Assembly (NCBI GenBank): GCA_036267975.1
Contig: DATAVA010000035.1
Span: forward strand, 1-64,000
DNA from: DAIDKA01 sp036267975
Lineage (GTDB): Bacteria; Pseudomonadota; Gammaproteobacteria; Steroidobacterales; Steroidobacteraceae
Length of the DNA: 64,000 bases
Reading direction: 5' to 3'
Shown here: positions 40,908 through 50,191 of the stretch, in pieces
Position numbering within the stretch: the first letter of the stretch is position 1
Layout of the letters: the number at the start of each line of letters is the position of its first letter
Notes under the pieces: model-generated
What the model was told of the DNA's origin: nothing
Databases searched by the model: none
The model's input: the letters and a program-made list of their open reading frames with translations, nothing else
Made by a program: the position numbers and the translations under genes

Positions 40908-43646
40908 ATGAAATCGCGAATTTCACGCACCGCGCAGATAGCCGCGCCAAAGCATCGGTTGCCGCTGGCTGCCTGGGTCGCCGCGGCCGGTGCGAGTGCG
41001 CTCCTCGCCAGCGCCACCGCCGCGGCGGATAATCCGCCCACCCCGGACACGTCCCAAAATCCGACCGCGGAGCCGCTGCAGGAAGTTGTGGTCACCGGCA
41101 CCTTGATTCGCAACGCCGCACCGGTGGGCTCGGCGCTCATTACGGTGAACCAGCAGCAATTACAGCAAACCGGCGCCATCTCCTTGAGTGATGCGCTGCG
41201 AACGCTGCCGCAGGTCGATAATCTGGGTGTCTCCGATGCCAGCCGCTCCGGCACCGGCGGAGCGGGCAACATCGTCTATGGAAACTCCATCAACCTGCGC
41301 GGCTTGAGCCCATTTGCAACCCTGACACTGCTCGACGGCCACCGCGTGCCGCCCAGCGGGACCTCCGGGGCCACGGTCGATCCGGATGCATTTCCTTCTT
41401 TGATGCTGCAGCGGGTGGACATCGTGGCCGACGGCGCTTCGGCTACCTACGGATCGGATGCGATCGCCGGTGTCGTCAATCTGATCCTGCGGCGCAATAT
41501 CGAAGGCGTGGAGGTCGACGGCCGATACGGATTCGCCAACGGCTACGAGGAAAACCGCGAGGGGCTCGTTGCGGGACACAACTGGGGCAGCGGCCAGCTC
41601 AGCATCGGCTTCGAACAGAACTACAACTCAGCCCTCAACGGCGAGGATCGCCGCTTCTTTGAGTCAAACCAGACGGCCGCAGGGGGTACGAACTACGACA
41701 CCCAGCAGTGCAGTCCCGGCACGATCGTGATCGGCACGACCACCTACGCCATTCCCAAAGGCGGTGTGACGCCCGCCACGGCCGCCGGCCTGATTCCCGG
41801 CACGGCAAATTTCTGCGATCCGGCCAAAAACTCCGACATCCTGCCGCGCGTGCGGCACGAGAATGCTGCCTTCACCTTGGATCAGAAAGTGGGGGACTGG
41901 GCGAGCCTGTTCGCCGATGGCAGCTACTCCAAGCGTACCTTCCAGTTTCTCGGCTCCGCGCCGCTAGGGCCGTTGCAGGTGCCGGCATCGAACGCCTTCT
42001 TCGTGGCACCGCCCGGAACGGCGCCCGCGACTGAGACGGTCAACTACAGCTTTGCGAACGATCTGGGTCCCTACAGCCGCGACTATGGTGAATCGACGAA
42101 CTTCCAGGGCACCTTGGGGCTGAAGTTCAATCTCAGCCACGACTGGTTGCTGACCGTGGATGGCACCGCCGGGCGCGATCGCGACTTCGTCTACGATCCG
42201 CCCAATTCGCTGGTGAACGGCAACCTTGCCGCCGCACTGGCCAGCGGCAATCCGGCCACGGCGCTGAACGTTTACGGCGGCGCGAACCCTGCCAGCGTCA
42301 TCAATCCGATCTTCAGCGGCATCTTCTATGGTCCGGGATTCGCCCGTGAACAGGTCCTGGAGGCGCAGGCGGACGGCGGGGTCGTGGCGTTACCCGGGGG
42401 CGAGGCGCGTCTGGCGGTCGGCGGCCAATGGCGCCACGATGAGCTCGAGTATGGTCTGGTGTCCGGTCCGACCGGCGAGCAGCTGGTGATCGATGAGCAC
42501 CTGAGCCGGCATTCGGATTCGGCCTTCGCGGAACTGCTGGTCCCGATCTTCGGCAGCGGCAATGCAGTGCCCGGGATCCAGCGCCTGGATCTGGATATCG
42601 CGGGACGCTTCGAGCATTACAGTGATTTCGGCAGCACCAGCCATCCGAAGATCGGCATCAACTGGACGCCCACCGCGGGTGTCATGGTGCATGCGAGCTA
42701 CGGGACCTCCTTCCGCGCCCCGCTGCTGTCGGAACTGGTAGGACCGCTGCGCGGCGTCTTCGTACAAACCTACTCCGATCCGCTGGCGCCCTCCGGTACC
42801 TCGGTGGGGTATACGTTGGGCGGCGGCAATCTGGCGCTGCAGCCGGAGACCGCGACCACGTTTTCGGCAGGGATCGATTTAACGCCAACCGATCAGAGCA
42901 AGGTCAGCCTGACCTACTACAACATCAACTATAAGAACCAGATTGCCAGCTATCTGTCTGATCTGACCATCCTGCAGCAGACCGGTCAGCTCGGCGGTCT
43001 GGTGACGCGCTGTCCCTCCGCGGCCTGCACCGGCTTGGTGAATCAGTACACGACCGGGGCCGGCGCGCTGCCGATACTGGGACCGCCGCTGGCCAATCCC
43101 AGTGTGTTCGTGAATGGCCTGGAGGAGAATCTGGGAGCTACCAAGACCCAGGGCCTGGACCTGGTCGGCAGTTATGCGTTGCCGATGACGCCGCTGCCCG
43201 GCAGCTGGTCGGTCGACCTGTCGGCCAATGTCACGACCCAGTACGATGTGAAGTTCACGCCGACCGGCGCGTATTTCAACGAGCTCAACAAGATCGGCTA
43301 TCCGCTGCGGCTGCGCATGCGCGGTGATATCGGCTGGGCGATCGGACCGCTCACCTCAACGCTGTTCGTCAACTACGTCAACGGGTACACCAACGATGAG
43401 ACGACTCCCATCCAATCGGTCAGTTCGTACGTGACCGAGGATCTGGATGTGGTGTTCAATACGGACCGCGTGCTGCAAGCGGCGCTCGCCAAGGATCTTA
43501 CCTTCACGTTTCATATCACGAACATCGGCAATGTCACCCCACCATATGTGAACGTTCCCATCGGCAATGGCGGCGGCGGGTACGATCCCAATTCTGCAAG
43601 CCCGCTGGGCCGGTTCATTTCGGTGGGATTCGGTAAGAAGTTCTAA
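40908..43646 (+). CDS. TonB-dependent outer membrane receptor
   Basis: 912 residues from the ATG at 40908, which has a GGGGGG ribosome binding site and begins a signal peptide (RLPLAAWVAAAGASALLASA). The TonB box region is PLQEVVVTGTLIRN. The plug follows (LRTLPQVDNLGVSD, NLRGLSPFATLTLLDGHRVP, VDIVADGASATYGSDAIAGV VNLILR), and the barrel ends PLGRFISVGFGKKF with terminal aromatic residue. Such receptors import siderophores, vitamin B12, oligosaccharides or hydrophobic compounds. The plug style resembles sphingomonad-type catabolic receptors. An operator-like site shared with the CoA genes lies upstream. Confidence 0.93.
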   Translation: MKSRISRTAQIAAPKHRLPLAAWVAAAGASALLASATAAADNPPTPDTSQNPTAEPLQEVVVTGTLIRNAAPVGSALITVNQQQLQQTGAISLSDALRTLPQVDNLGVSDASRSGTGGAGNIVYGNSINLRGLSPFATLTLLDGHRVPPSGTSGATVDPDAFPSLMLQRVDIVADGASATYGSDAIAGVVNLILRRNIEGVEVDGRYGFANGYEENREGLVAGHNWGSGQLSIGFEQNYNSALNGEDRRFFESNQTAAGGTNYDTQQCSPGTIVIGTTTYAIPKGGVTPATAAGLIPGTANFCDPAKNSDILPRVRHENAAFTLDQKVGDWASLFADGSYSKRTFQFLGSAPLGPLQVPASNAFFVAPPGTAPATETVNYSFANDLGPYSRDYGESTNFQGTLGLKFNLSHDWLLTVDGTAGRDRDFVYDPPNSLVNGNLAAALASGNPATALNVYGGANPASVINPIFSGIFYGPGFAREQVLEAQADGGVVALPGGEARLAVGGQWRHDELEYGLVSGPTGEQLVIDEHLSRHSDSAFAELLVPIFGSGNAVPGIQRLDLDIAGRFEHYSDFGSTSHPKIGINWTPTAGVMVHASYGTSFRAPLLSELVGPLRGVFVQTYSDPLAPSGTSVGYTLGGGNLALQPETATTFSAGIDLTPTDQSKVSLTYYNINYKNQIASYLSDLTILQQTGQLGGLVTRCPSAACTGLVNQYTTGAGALPILGPPLANPSVFVNGLEENLGATKTQGLDLVGSYALPMTPLPGSWSVDLSANVTTQYDVKFTPTGAYFNELNKIGYPLRLRMRGDIGWAIGPLTSTLFVNYVNGYTNDETTPIQSVSSYVTEDLDVVFNTDRVLQAALAKDLTFTFHITNIGNVTPPYVNVPIGNGGGGYDPNSASPLGRFISVGFGKKF

Positions 43647-43668
43647 GAGGCCACGCGTCGGTGCGCAG

Positions 43669-44772
43669 TCAGCTGATGCGCACCATGTCCGCGGCGATGG
43701 TATAGGTCACAGGCGGCAGCGCCGCCTGGCGTGAAATGTCAGCGACATAGTGCACCAGCGCTTCGGCGGCTGCGCCGCGGGCGCGGGTCGGTCGCCCGGG
43801 CGGTTCCACGAATAGCGGAATGAAGCCGACCGCGGTGAGCCTGCCTGCTTCGATCAGCACCCGCGCCAGCATGCCGTGCACCGCCTGCGGATGAAACGGT
43901 GCGAGGAAGTAGGCCGGATCGGGCTCAAAGCCAAACATCTCCCGTCGGCGCCGCGCCCACTCGGAGCGCTTCGGATTGCTCTGCTGCGCGCTCAGCGCTC
44001 GCGTGACGACACAGCCGTTGCCCAGTCCGTGGAAAATGGGACGGCCGCGATACTGCTCGATGCCGCGCAGGATGTGCGCATGGTGCCCGATCACCAGATC
44101 CGCGCCCGCATCGATGGCCGCATGGGACAGCGGACGCTCGTAGGGCGCGAGCCGCGCGGGGGTGTGTACGATGCCCTTATGCAGTGCGACGGCGCACAGC
44201 TGCGCGCCTGATCGGCGCGCCGCGACGATGTCGTCGGCCATGCACTGCACCGAGGCCGGCTCTGCGGTATGCAGGCGCGCTGAGGGTTTGATCGCACCGC
44301 CGTCCTCGGCCAGCACCCGAACGTAGGCACAGCCGGCGGCATTCTCCTGGGCCCAGCTTTCCTGCGGACCGACGCAGTTGTAACTCAATACGGCAATGCG
44401 CAGGCCATCGGCCTCGAACCACGCGGGGCGGCGCGCCAGCGGCAGGTTCTCACCGGCGCCGCAGTGACCGATACCCAGGCGTTCCAGTTCAGCGAGTGTG
44501 TCGGTGATGCCTTCGGGTCCGCAATCGGCCAGGTGATTGCCCGCAAGCGTCACGATCCTGATTCCCGCCTCGGCGAGGGCCGCCAGGTGCGTCGGATCCG
44601 CACCGGGCGCGGGAACGTCGGCTGCCATTTCCACACCCCGGCGCGTGTGCGGCACCTCGAGGTGCCCGACGGCCAGCGTCGCTGCGCGCAGGGAGGGGGC
44701 AATGCCGCTCAGCCAGTGTCCGGGATCAGGTTCATCCAGCACCAGGTCACCACAAAAAACCAGACTCGTCAT
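43669..44772 (-). CDS. CapA-family (PgsA/metallophosphatase fold) protein
   Basis: 367 residues with no signal peptide. CapA motifs: LVFCGDLVLDEPDPGHWLSG, IRIVTLAGNHLADCGPEGIT with the GNH signature, and ADLVIGHHAHILRGIEQYRG with GHH; LAVGHLEVPH is also typical. CapA proteins belong to the calcineurin-like phosphoesterase superfamily and take part in poly-gamma-glutamate synthesis or amide/ester processing. Its start overlaps the CocE gene stop by 4 bp, so they are co-translated, hinting at action on the same amide- or ester-containing compound. The actual reaction is unknown. Confidence 0.85.
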   Translation of the reverse strand: MTSLVFCGDLVLDEPDPGHWLSGIAPSLRAATLAVGHLEVPHTRRGVEMAADVPAPGADPTHLAALAEAGIRIVTLAGNHLADCGPEGITDTLAELERLGIGHCGAGENLPLARRPAWFEADGLRIAVLSYNCVGPQESWAQENAAGCAYVRVLAEDGGAIKPSARLHTAEPASVQCMADDIVAARRSGAQLCAVALHKGIVHTPARLAPYERPLSHAAIDAGADLVIGHHAHILRGIEQYRGRPIFHGLGNGCVVTRALSAQQSNPKRSEWARRRREMFGFEPDPAYFLAPFHPQAVHGMLARVLIEAGRLTAVGFIPLFVEPPGRPTRARGAAAEALVHYVADISRQAALPPVTYTIAADMVRIS

Positions 44773-46493
44773 GGCAGCAGCGGCAGATCCACCCAGGAAG
44801 GATCCGCAGCACTGCTCTGCACCGTGATGCGCGTGCCCGCGGCGCCCGGGTCACGCAGGCGCTCGCGATAATCGGCGCCCATGACGGCAACGCCTAACCG
44901 ATGGCCGGCGGCGATCCGATAGGAGGTCGGCAGGAAATCAAAGTGCAGCGTGACCGCCTTACCCGCCTGCAGCGGTTGCACGTCCTGCGCATAGGCGCGG
45001 TGCCAGGGCGTGCCTGGAACCACAAAGGGCGCCGGCCTTTCCGCGCGCACAGAGGCCTTCAGTCGCCCCTCGGTGATCACGCTCGTGTGGCCCTCCGGGC
45101 CAATATCAATGAGGTAGGCGAACAGATTCGCATCGGCGTGGTCCGCACGCAGCCGCAAACGGATGACGGGATTGCCGGTGATGATGCGCTCGTGATCCAG
45201 CGGCGCGCTCGTGAGCGTCAGGCCCTGCCCCGGGTGCAGGCACGGTTGCATGAAGGGACCCACACCGCCTTCAGGACAATCGACATCGGTGCGCACGGGG
45301 AAGGTGCTAAGCGCCTGCCGCGTCGGTGCCCGCGGCGTTAACTGCTGGCCCCCGGACAGATACCAGCGCTCGGAGTGCTCGCCGGGAACCGGCCAGGTGG
45401 CCGCGCTATGCCAGGACCCACCGCCGGCGTCATTCATCGTGTAGTAGTGGACGCGCGGCTCGGCAGCCAGGCCCGTCGGCAGTGCCTTCAGGTACGTGTC
45501 GAAGAACCGATGGATTTCCTGCAGCAGCTCGAAGCCGGGATTCATGCAATGTTTCCACGGTCCGATCAGGATGCGCGACTGGGGCAGATTCAGCAGTGCG
45601 ATGATGCCCTGGTCGCGCAGCTCATCGTGCCAGCCTCCCATGATGTAGACCGGCACCTGCAGCTGCCGCAGCTGCTGCGCATAGTCACTGACGCTGCTCT
45701 CGGACCAGAACCGGGTGCCCACGAGTGCCGACCAGCTGTCCCGATATGGCAGCTGCTGCCACATTTGCAGCAGGTTGGTGGACAGCTGATGCTGTGCGGC
45801 CGCCTCGGCCAGCAGCTTCTTGTCCGCATCGCCATCGACCGGTTCCACGGCCATGTCCTCGGCGAGGGTGCGCTGCGGTCCGGTACCCCATTGCGCGAAA
45901 ATTCCTCCCCGGCGCATCGCATCGTACTTGCTCCAGGAGAAGCAGCCCGCGAACACGGCCTTAAGATGCGGCGGGCGGCCACTGAGCGCATGCATGGCCG
46001 CATCGCCGGTGTTCGAGCATCCATAGATACCCACTGCGCCCGTGGACCAGGGCTGGCGCGCCAGCCATTCGGTGATCTCATAGGCATCGTCGGTCTCGGT
46101 CTCATCGTTGTACCCGCGGCGAATGCCGAAGGACTGACCGTTGCCCCGCCGCGCGACCTGCACCACGATGTATCCATAGGCCACCAGTGCCGGCACTTGG
46201 CTCAATCCGGCCGCAGCGGGCGTGAGGGTGCTGTCGGGGGCTTCAGTCACCGACAGGGCGTGCTGCCAGATCACCGGAAATGCACCGGGCGCCGCCTTGC
46301 CGTCGCGCGCCGGTCGCGTAATGCGCAGGGCAAGGCGCACCCCATCGCGCATGGGCAGATATTGTGTGGTGCTGACGTGTTCGGTGAACTGCGCCGCGGG
46401 CTGGTAGTGCCCGAAGCTTGCCTCCGCGGCGCTGCTCGTACCCGCAGCTAGTCCCAGCAGCGCACCGACCATCACAACAAGACAACCGCGCAT
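44769..46493 (-). CDS. Exported CocE/NonD family hydrolase
   Basis: 574 residues from the ATG at 46493 (GAGGGTGAG ribosome binding site), beginning with a signal peptide MRGCLVVMVGALLGLAAGTS. X-Pro dipeptidyl-peptidase (S15) layout: FPVIWQHALSVTEAPDST, VGIYGCSNTGDAAMHALSGR with the nucleophile serine in GCSNTG, AGCFSWSKYDAMRRGGIF, and the C-terminal jelly-roll (VIRLRLRADHADANLFAYLI). Relatives include cocaine esterase, glutaryl-7-ACA acylase and nonactin hydrolase, which cleave esters or amides. It is the first gene of a two-gene operon with capA and divergent from the CaiB gene across a shared regulatory site. Confidence 0.88.
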   Translation of the reverse strand: MRGCLVVMVGALLGLAAGTSSAAEASFGHYQPAAQFTEHVSTTQYLPMRDGVRLALRITRPARDGKAAPGAFPVIWQHALSVTEAPDSTLTPAAAGLSQVPALVAYGYIVVQVARRGNGQSFGIRRGYNDETETDDAYEITEWLARQPWSTGAVGIYGCSNTGDAAMHALSGRPPHLKAVFAGCFSWSKYDAMRRGGIFAQWGTGPQRTLAEDMAVEPVDGDADKKLLAEAAAQHQLSTNLLQMWQQLPYRDSWSALVGTRFWSESSVSDYAQQLRQLQVPVYIMGGWHDELRDQGIIALLNLPQSRILIGPWKHCMNPGFELLQEIHRFFDTYLKALPTGLAAEPRVHYYTMNDAGGGSWHSAATWPVPGEHSERWYLSGGQQLTPRAPTRQALSTFPVRTDVDCPEGGVGPFMQPCLHPGQGLTLTSAPLDHERIITGNPVIRLRLRADHADANLFAYLIDIGPEGHTSVITEGRLKASVRAERPAPFVVPGTPWHRAYAQDVQPLQAGKAVTLHFDFLPTSYRIAAGHRLGVAVMGADYRERLRDPGAAGTRITVQSSAADPSWVDLPLLP

Positions 46494-46539
46494 AGGCTCA
46501 CCCTCGTATGGATAAGTTAAGCAGCCGAGCACGATATTA

Positions 46540-46557
46540 GTTGATCATGTAACCTAT
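46540..46557. promoter_or_regulatory. Operator-like site between CocE and CaiB genes
   Basis: On the minus strand ATAGGTTACATGATCAAC; it agrees with the site at 49087 in 13 of 18 positions (ATAGGT, TCAAC). It lies in the 104-bp divergent region between the starts at 46493 and 46598. Confidence 0.45.
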
Positions 46558-46597
46558 TGGAACCATGCATCAGTGTTCTCATTGGGCCGGATAACCC

Positions 46598-47824
46598 ATG
46601 CCGCAGCCGCTCGCCGGATATCGCATCGCCGACTTCAGCCATGTCATGGCGGGACCGTTCTGTTCGCATTTCCTGCGCCTGCTGGGGGCGGAGGTCATCA
46701 AGGTGGAGAGCGTGCACGGGGATCCCATGCGCCAGTACGGACCCTTTCGGGAATGGGACGGGATGGCGCCAGCCTTTGTCGCGGCGAATGTCGGCAAGCG
46801 CTCCATCGGCATTGATCTCAAGCATGCGCGCGGCGCCGAGGTGGCGCAGCGCCTGGTGGGCAGCTGCGATGTGGTACTGGAGAACTTCCGCCCCGGCGTC
46901 ATGCAGCGGCTGGGCCTGGGATATGAGGTGTGCCGTCAGCTGCGTCCCCGGATCGTGTACTGCAGCATCTCCGGCTACGGTCAGTCCGGGCCGCAGCGCG
47001 ACTACCCGGCGATCGATAACATCGTCCAGGCCACCAGCGGGATGATGGCGGCCGGAGGCGAGGAGGGCGATCCGCCCGCGCGCGTGGGCTGGCCCGTGGT
47101 CGATACCTATACGGGCACCCTCGCAGCGCTCGCAGTGCTCGCCGCACTCCTGCAGCGGGAGCGGTTCGGGGAAGGCCAGTACATCGATGTCGCCATGCTG
47201 GACGCATCGCTCGTCATGCTGACCTCCCTTGCGACACCCTACCTGGTCACCGGGCAGATGCTGCCCAGGACCGGCAACATCGGCTACAGCGGCTCCCCGA
47301 CCGCAGCGGTGTTTCCCGCGCGGGACGGCACCAGCGTCTCCCTGGGCGTGGTGCAGGACAATCAGTTCAGCGCCTTGTGCCGCGCCATCGGCCACCCCGA
47401 CTGGACAGCGGATCCGCGCTTCGCGACGACTGTGGAGCGGGCCCGGCCGCAGCACGCGCAGGCGCTGCGCGAGGCGTTGCTGCCGATCTTCGCCGCGCGC
47501 GACGGACTGGAGTGGGAGCAGCTTCTCAACACTGCCGGCGCGCCGTGCGGGCTCATCCGGGATGTGGCGAGCGCCTGCGACATTGCGCGCAGCGGCGACC
47601 GTCAGCTGGTGCAGCAGGTGGATGTGAATCTGCAAAACGGCCGCACCGTCACCGCGGAGTATCTGAATGCCGGATTCGTATTCGCGAAGGACGGTCCGCA
47701 GGCGCCAGCACACGTCGCCGAAGTGGGCCAGCACAGTCGCGAGGTACTCGAATCCTTGCACTACGCGCCCAGCGAGATCGAGGATCTGATCGCGCAGGGA
47801 GCGATCGCGGAACGCAAAACCTAA
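46598..47824 (+). CDS. CaiB/BaiF family CoA-transferase
   Basis: 408 residues, a full-length class III CoA-transferase. Landmarks: YRIADFSHVMAGPFCSHFLR, LGAEVIKVESVHGDPMRQYG, VGKRSIGIDLKHARGAEVA, ENFRPGVMQRLGLGYE, ISGYGQSGPQRDYPAIDNIV and GWPVVDTYTGTLAALAVLAA with D169, the position of the catalytic aspartate in formyl-CoA transferase. It moves CoA between an acyl-CoA donor and a carboxylic acid. Here it heads a plus-strand run leading to the dehydratase subunits, a role like FldA in the phenyllactate system is plausible. The acid is unknown. Confidence 0.9.
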   Translation: MPQPLAGYRIADFSHVMAGPFCSHFLRLLGAEVIKVESVHGDPMRQYGPFREWDGMAPAFVAANVGKRSIGIDLKHARGAEVAQRLVGSCDVVLENFRPGVMQRLGLGYEVCRQLRPRIVYCSISGYGQSGPQRDYPAIDNIVQATSGMMAAGGEEGDPPARVGWPVVDTYTGTLAALAVLAALLQRERFGEGQYIDVAMLDASLVMLTSLATPYLVTGQMLPRTGNIGYSGSPTAAVFPARDGTSVSLGVVQDNQFSALCRAIGHPDWTADPRFATTVERARPQHAQALREALLPIFAARDGLEWEQLLNTAGAPCGLIRDVASACDIARSGDRQLVQQVDVNLQNGRTVTAEYLNAGFVFAKDGPQAPAHVAEVGQHSREVLESLHYAPSEIEDLIAQGAIAERKT

Positions 47825-47848
47825 GGGCCCGCAACCTCGGGGGGATCA

Positions 47849-49072
47849 ATGCACGTAGGCGATGAGCACGCGGCACAGCTCGGCCGACCTGGCTGGGTCC
47901 GCTCGTACGTGGTGACGGTGATCGCCATGATGGCCATCCAGGCCTCCAGCTTGGGGTTCTCGCCGCTGATCCCCTACATGAAAGATGCGTGGCACATGAG
48001 CTACACGCAGATGGGAACCTTCACCGGCCTGTACGGACTGGTGGCGCTGCTGATGAGCGTCCCGGCGGGCCTGCTTGCCAAACGCTTCGGCGAAAAGCCG
48101 GTACTGATCGCAGGTTTGCTGCTGGCAAGCGTGGGGCTGGGGGTGGTCGCGCTCGCGAACAGCTTCCTGCAGGGCGTTGCGGCGCGCACCGTGTGGCTCA
48201 TCGGCTATCGGCTCGCGTTCATCTGCGTGGTGACGGCGGTCTCCCTGACCGTGCCGAGCCGCTGGCGCGGCAAATCCATGGGACTGCTGGGGGCGCTGAC
48301 CGCACTCGCCACCGTGCTGGGGTCGGGGTTCTCCAACAGCATGCAGGGGATGCTCGGCTGGCGGCTGAGCATGATGGGCTTTGGCCTGATGACGCTGATC
48401 GGCGCGGTGGTCATGGCGCTGGGCTATCGCGGCGCGCAGGCGGCCGCGCCGCTTCTCGCCGCGCGGCCGCGGCGCAATCCGTTTTCCGCTTTCAAGGTTC
48501 CGATCGTGTGGGTCATTCCGCTGCTCGGGCTGGCCAATGCGCCCGGCTTTGCCGCGACTTTTTTCGTTCCAGCCGTGGTGCGCGGGCAACTTCACGGTAC
48601 CCCGGCGCAGGCCTCGGCAATCATCGCCGCCGCCTACGGTGTGGCGATCATTGCCAATCCCGTGTGCGGCTGGCTCACCGATCGCTTCGAGCGCTGGTGG
48701 GTGCTGGCCGGCATGTGCGCACTCATGGTGCCGGCCTGTGCGCTGATGTCCTCGACCGATCTGTACGTGTTCGCGGGCGCCACCGCCGCGCTCGTGGGCC
48801 TGGGGCATGCCGCCGCCAACCAGATCTATCCGACGGCCGCCGAACTGCTGCGCGGGCGCGACACCGGTCCGATCATGGGGATTGTCGGTTTGGGCAGCGG
48901 GCTGTTCGGGTATCTGGGGCCGCAGGCCCTGGGATGGATGCGGGACTATTCCGGGGGATTTGATCTGGGCTGGCATGTGATCATGGGTACCACCGTGGGC
49001 GTGATCGCACTGATGCTGTGGCTGCGCCAGTATCTCCGGCACCGCAGCGCCGCAGCGCCGATGGCAGCGTAG
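47849..49072 (+). CDS. MFS transporter
   Basis: 407 residues with about twelve transmembrane helices. It begins GWVRSYVVTVIAMMAIQASS LGFSPLIPYMKDAWHMSYTQ; the conserved loop between helices 2 and 3 is VPAGLLAKRFGEKPVLIAGL, and LTDRFERWWVLAGM follows in the second half. This looks like an organic-acid or nitrate/cyanate-type MFS member. It is 24 bp downstream of the CaiB gene with a GGGGGA ribosome binding site, so it probably imports the acid that becomes a CoA ester. A substrate cannot be deduced. Confidence 0.85.
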   Translation: MHVGDEHAAQLGRPGWVRSYVVTVIAMMAIQASSLGFSPLIPYMKDAWHMSYTQMGTFTGLYGLVALLMSVPAGLLAKRFGEKPVLIAGLLLASVGLGVVALANSFLQGVAARTVWLIGYRLAFICVVTAVSLTVPSRWRGKSMGLLGALTALATVLGSGFSNSMQGMLGWRLSMMGFGLMTLIGAVVMALGYRGAQAAAPLLAARPRRNPFSAFKVPIVWVIPLLGLANAPGFAATFFVPAVVRGQLHGTPAQASAIIAAAYGVAIIANPVCGWLTDRFERWWVLAGMCALMVPACALMSSTDLYVFAGATAALVGLGHAAANQIYPTAAELLRGRDTGPIMGIVGLGSGLFGYLGPQALGWMRDYSGGFDLGWHVIMGTTVGVIALMLWLRQYLRHRSAAAPMAA

Positions 49073-49086
49073 CGGTTAATGAAGAA

Positions 49087-49104
49087 ATAGGTGAACTTGT
49101 CAAC
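49087..49104. promoter_or_regulatory. Operator-like site upstream of the dehydratase genes
   Basis: ATAGGTGAACTTGTCAAC, continuing C A, contains GGTGAACTTGTCAACC, which fits the dyad GGTnnACnnGTnnACC exactly. It lies 32-49 bp upstream of the ATG at 49136. The site at 40816 agrees in 16 of 18 positions. Confidence 0.6.
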
Positions 49105-49135
49105 CAATTGGCCATCAGTGATACTGTCGCCAGCC

Positions 49136-50191
49136 ATGCACGCCCTTGACGCGCATCTCGATGCCCTGTTGGCCGATCCTCTGCAAGCGCTCGCCGCCGG
49201 CGGCGCCGTGGGGTATGTGGGCCTCGACATTCCGCCGGACCTGTTGCTGGCAGCTCCCCGCGGCAGTTGCCATCTGCCCTGGCGGCTCACCGGGGAGACG
49301 CCGCGGGCGGATGTGTGGCTGGAGAGCAGCTTCCCGCCCTACGCCCGCTCGATGCTCGAGGATTGGGCCGATGGCCGCTTCAATTGTCTCGAGCAGGTCA
49401 TCTTCACCCGCGGTGAGGATGTTTCGCAGCGACTCTATTATTACGTGTGTGAGCTGCAGCGCTGCGGCAAGCTGGCCGGACCGCGGCCGCTGATCTTCGA
49501 TATCGCACGCATCGACCGGCCTTCGAGCCACCGCTATACCGAGGCGGCCTTGCGCCACCTGACACAGCAGCTGCGACTGACGGATGAACTGCTCAACCAC
49601 GGCATCACCCGCGCCAACGTGTTGCGGGCGATGTTCAGTGAGCTGCGGCAGCGGCGTCGCGCTCCAGGCAGTGTGTACGAGAAGATCGTCAGGGCGAGCC
49701 TCTTTGCCGATGTCGAGCGCGCCCGCGAGGTCCTGAACGGACAGGATCTGCCCCATGACCGGCACCGGGTGGTGCTGGGGGGCAGTTCGCCCCCGGATCA
49801 GCGCATTCACCAGTTGCTCGAGGCGTGTGGTGCCTGGGTGAGCGGGGAGTTCTATGATCGCAACCTGGAGCGGCTCGGGGAGACGGTGCAGGAGGGCGCC
49901 ATCGATCCGGTGAGCGGCATTGCTCAAGGCTGGTTGCAGCACACCTTCCTCGGCCGCGATCGCAAGGCGCCCGAGGAGCGACTGCTGGCCCTCGTACGTG
50001 AAACCCAGGCGCAGGCGGTAGTGCTGTGGTTTGCGCGCGAGGATGAGGGCTTGGCCTGGCAGGTGCCGCGGCTGCGGCGCGGACTTCAAGCGGCGAGCAT
50101 ACCGGCCCTGATATTGACCGCACGTGATTGGAATTTTACGGATGGTGCCGCATTGGCCATGCAAACCTTCCTCGAAGGACTGGCCCCGTGA
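49136..50191 (+). CDS. 2-hydroxyacyl-CoA dehydratase family protein, HgdB/FldC-like subunit
   Basis: 351 residues from the ATG at 49136; the operator would overlap an upstream GTG. Family pattern: AVGYVGLDIPPDLLLAAPRG, ADVWLESSFPPYARSMLEDW ADGRFNCLEQVIFTRGEDVS, VVLGGSSPPDQRIHQLLEAC GAWVSGEFYDRN and LRRGLQAASIPALILTARDW. In known subunits cysteines that hold a [4Fe-4S] cluster occupy three places; by pattern these read PPYARS, TRGEDVSQ and FAREDEG here, without cysteine. So this subunit probably lacks the cluster. It overlaps the tandem CaiB gene by 4 bp. Known enzymes dehydrate (R)-2-hydroxyacyl-CoA by a radical mechanism after ATP-driven activation. Confidence 0.75.
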   Translation: MHALDAHLDALLADPLQALAAGGAVGYVGLDIPPDLLLAAPRGSCHLPWRLTGETPRADVWLESSFPPYARSMLEDWADGRFNCLEQVIFTRGEDVSQRLYYYVCELQRCGKLAGPRPLIFDIARIDRPSSHRYTEAALRHLTQQLRLTDELLNHGITRANVLRAMFSELRQRRRAPGSVYEKIVRASLFADVERAREVLNGQDLPHDRHRVVLGGSSPPDQRIHQLLEACGAWVSGEFYDRNLERLGETVQEGAIDPVSGIAQGWLQHTFLGRDRKAPEERLLALVRETQAQAVVLWFAREDEGLAWQVPRLRRGLQAASIPALILTARDWNFTDGAALAMQTFLEGLAP

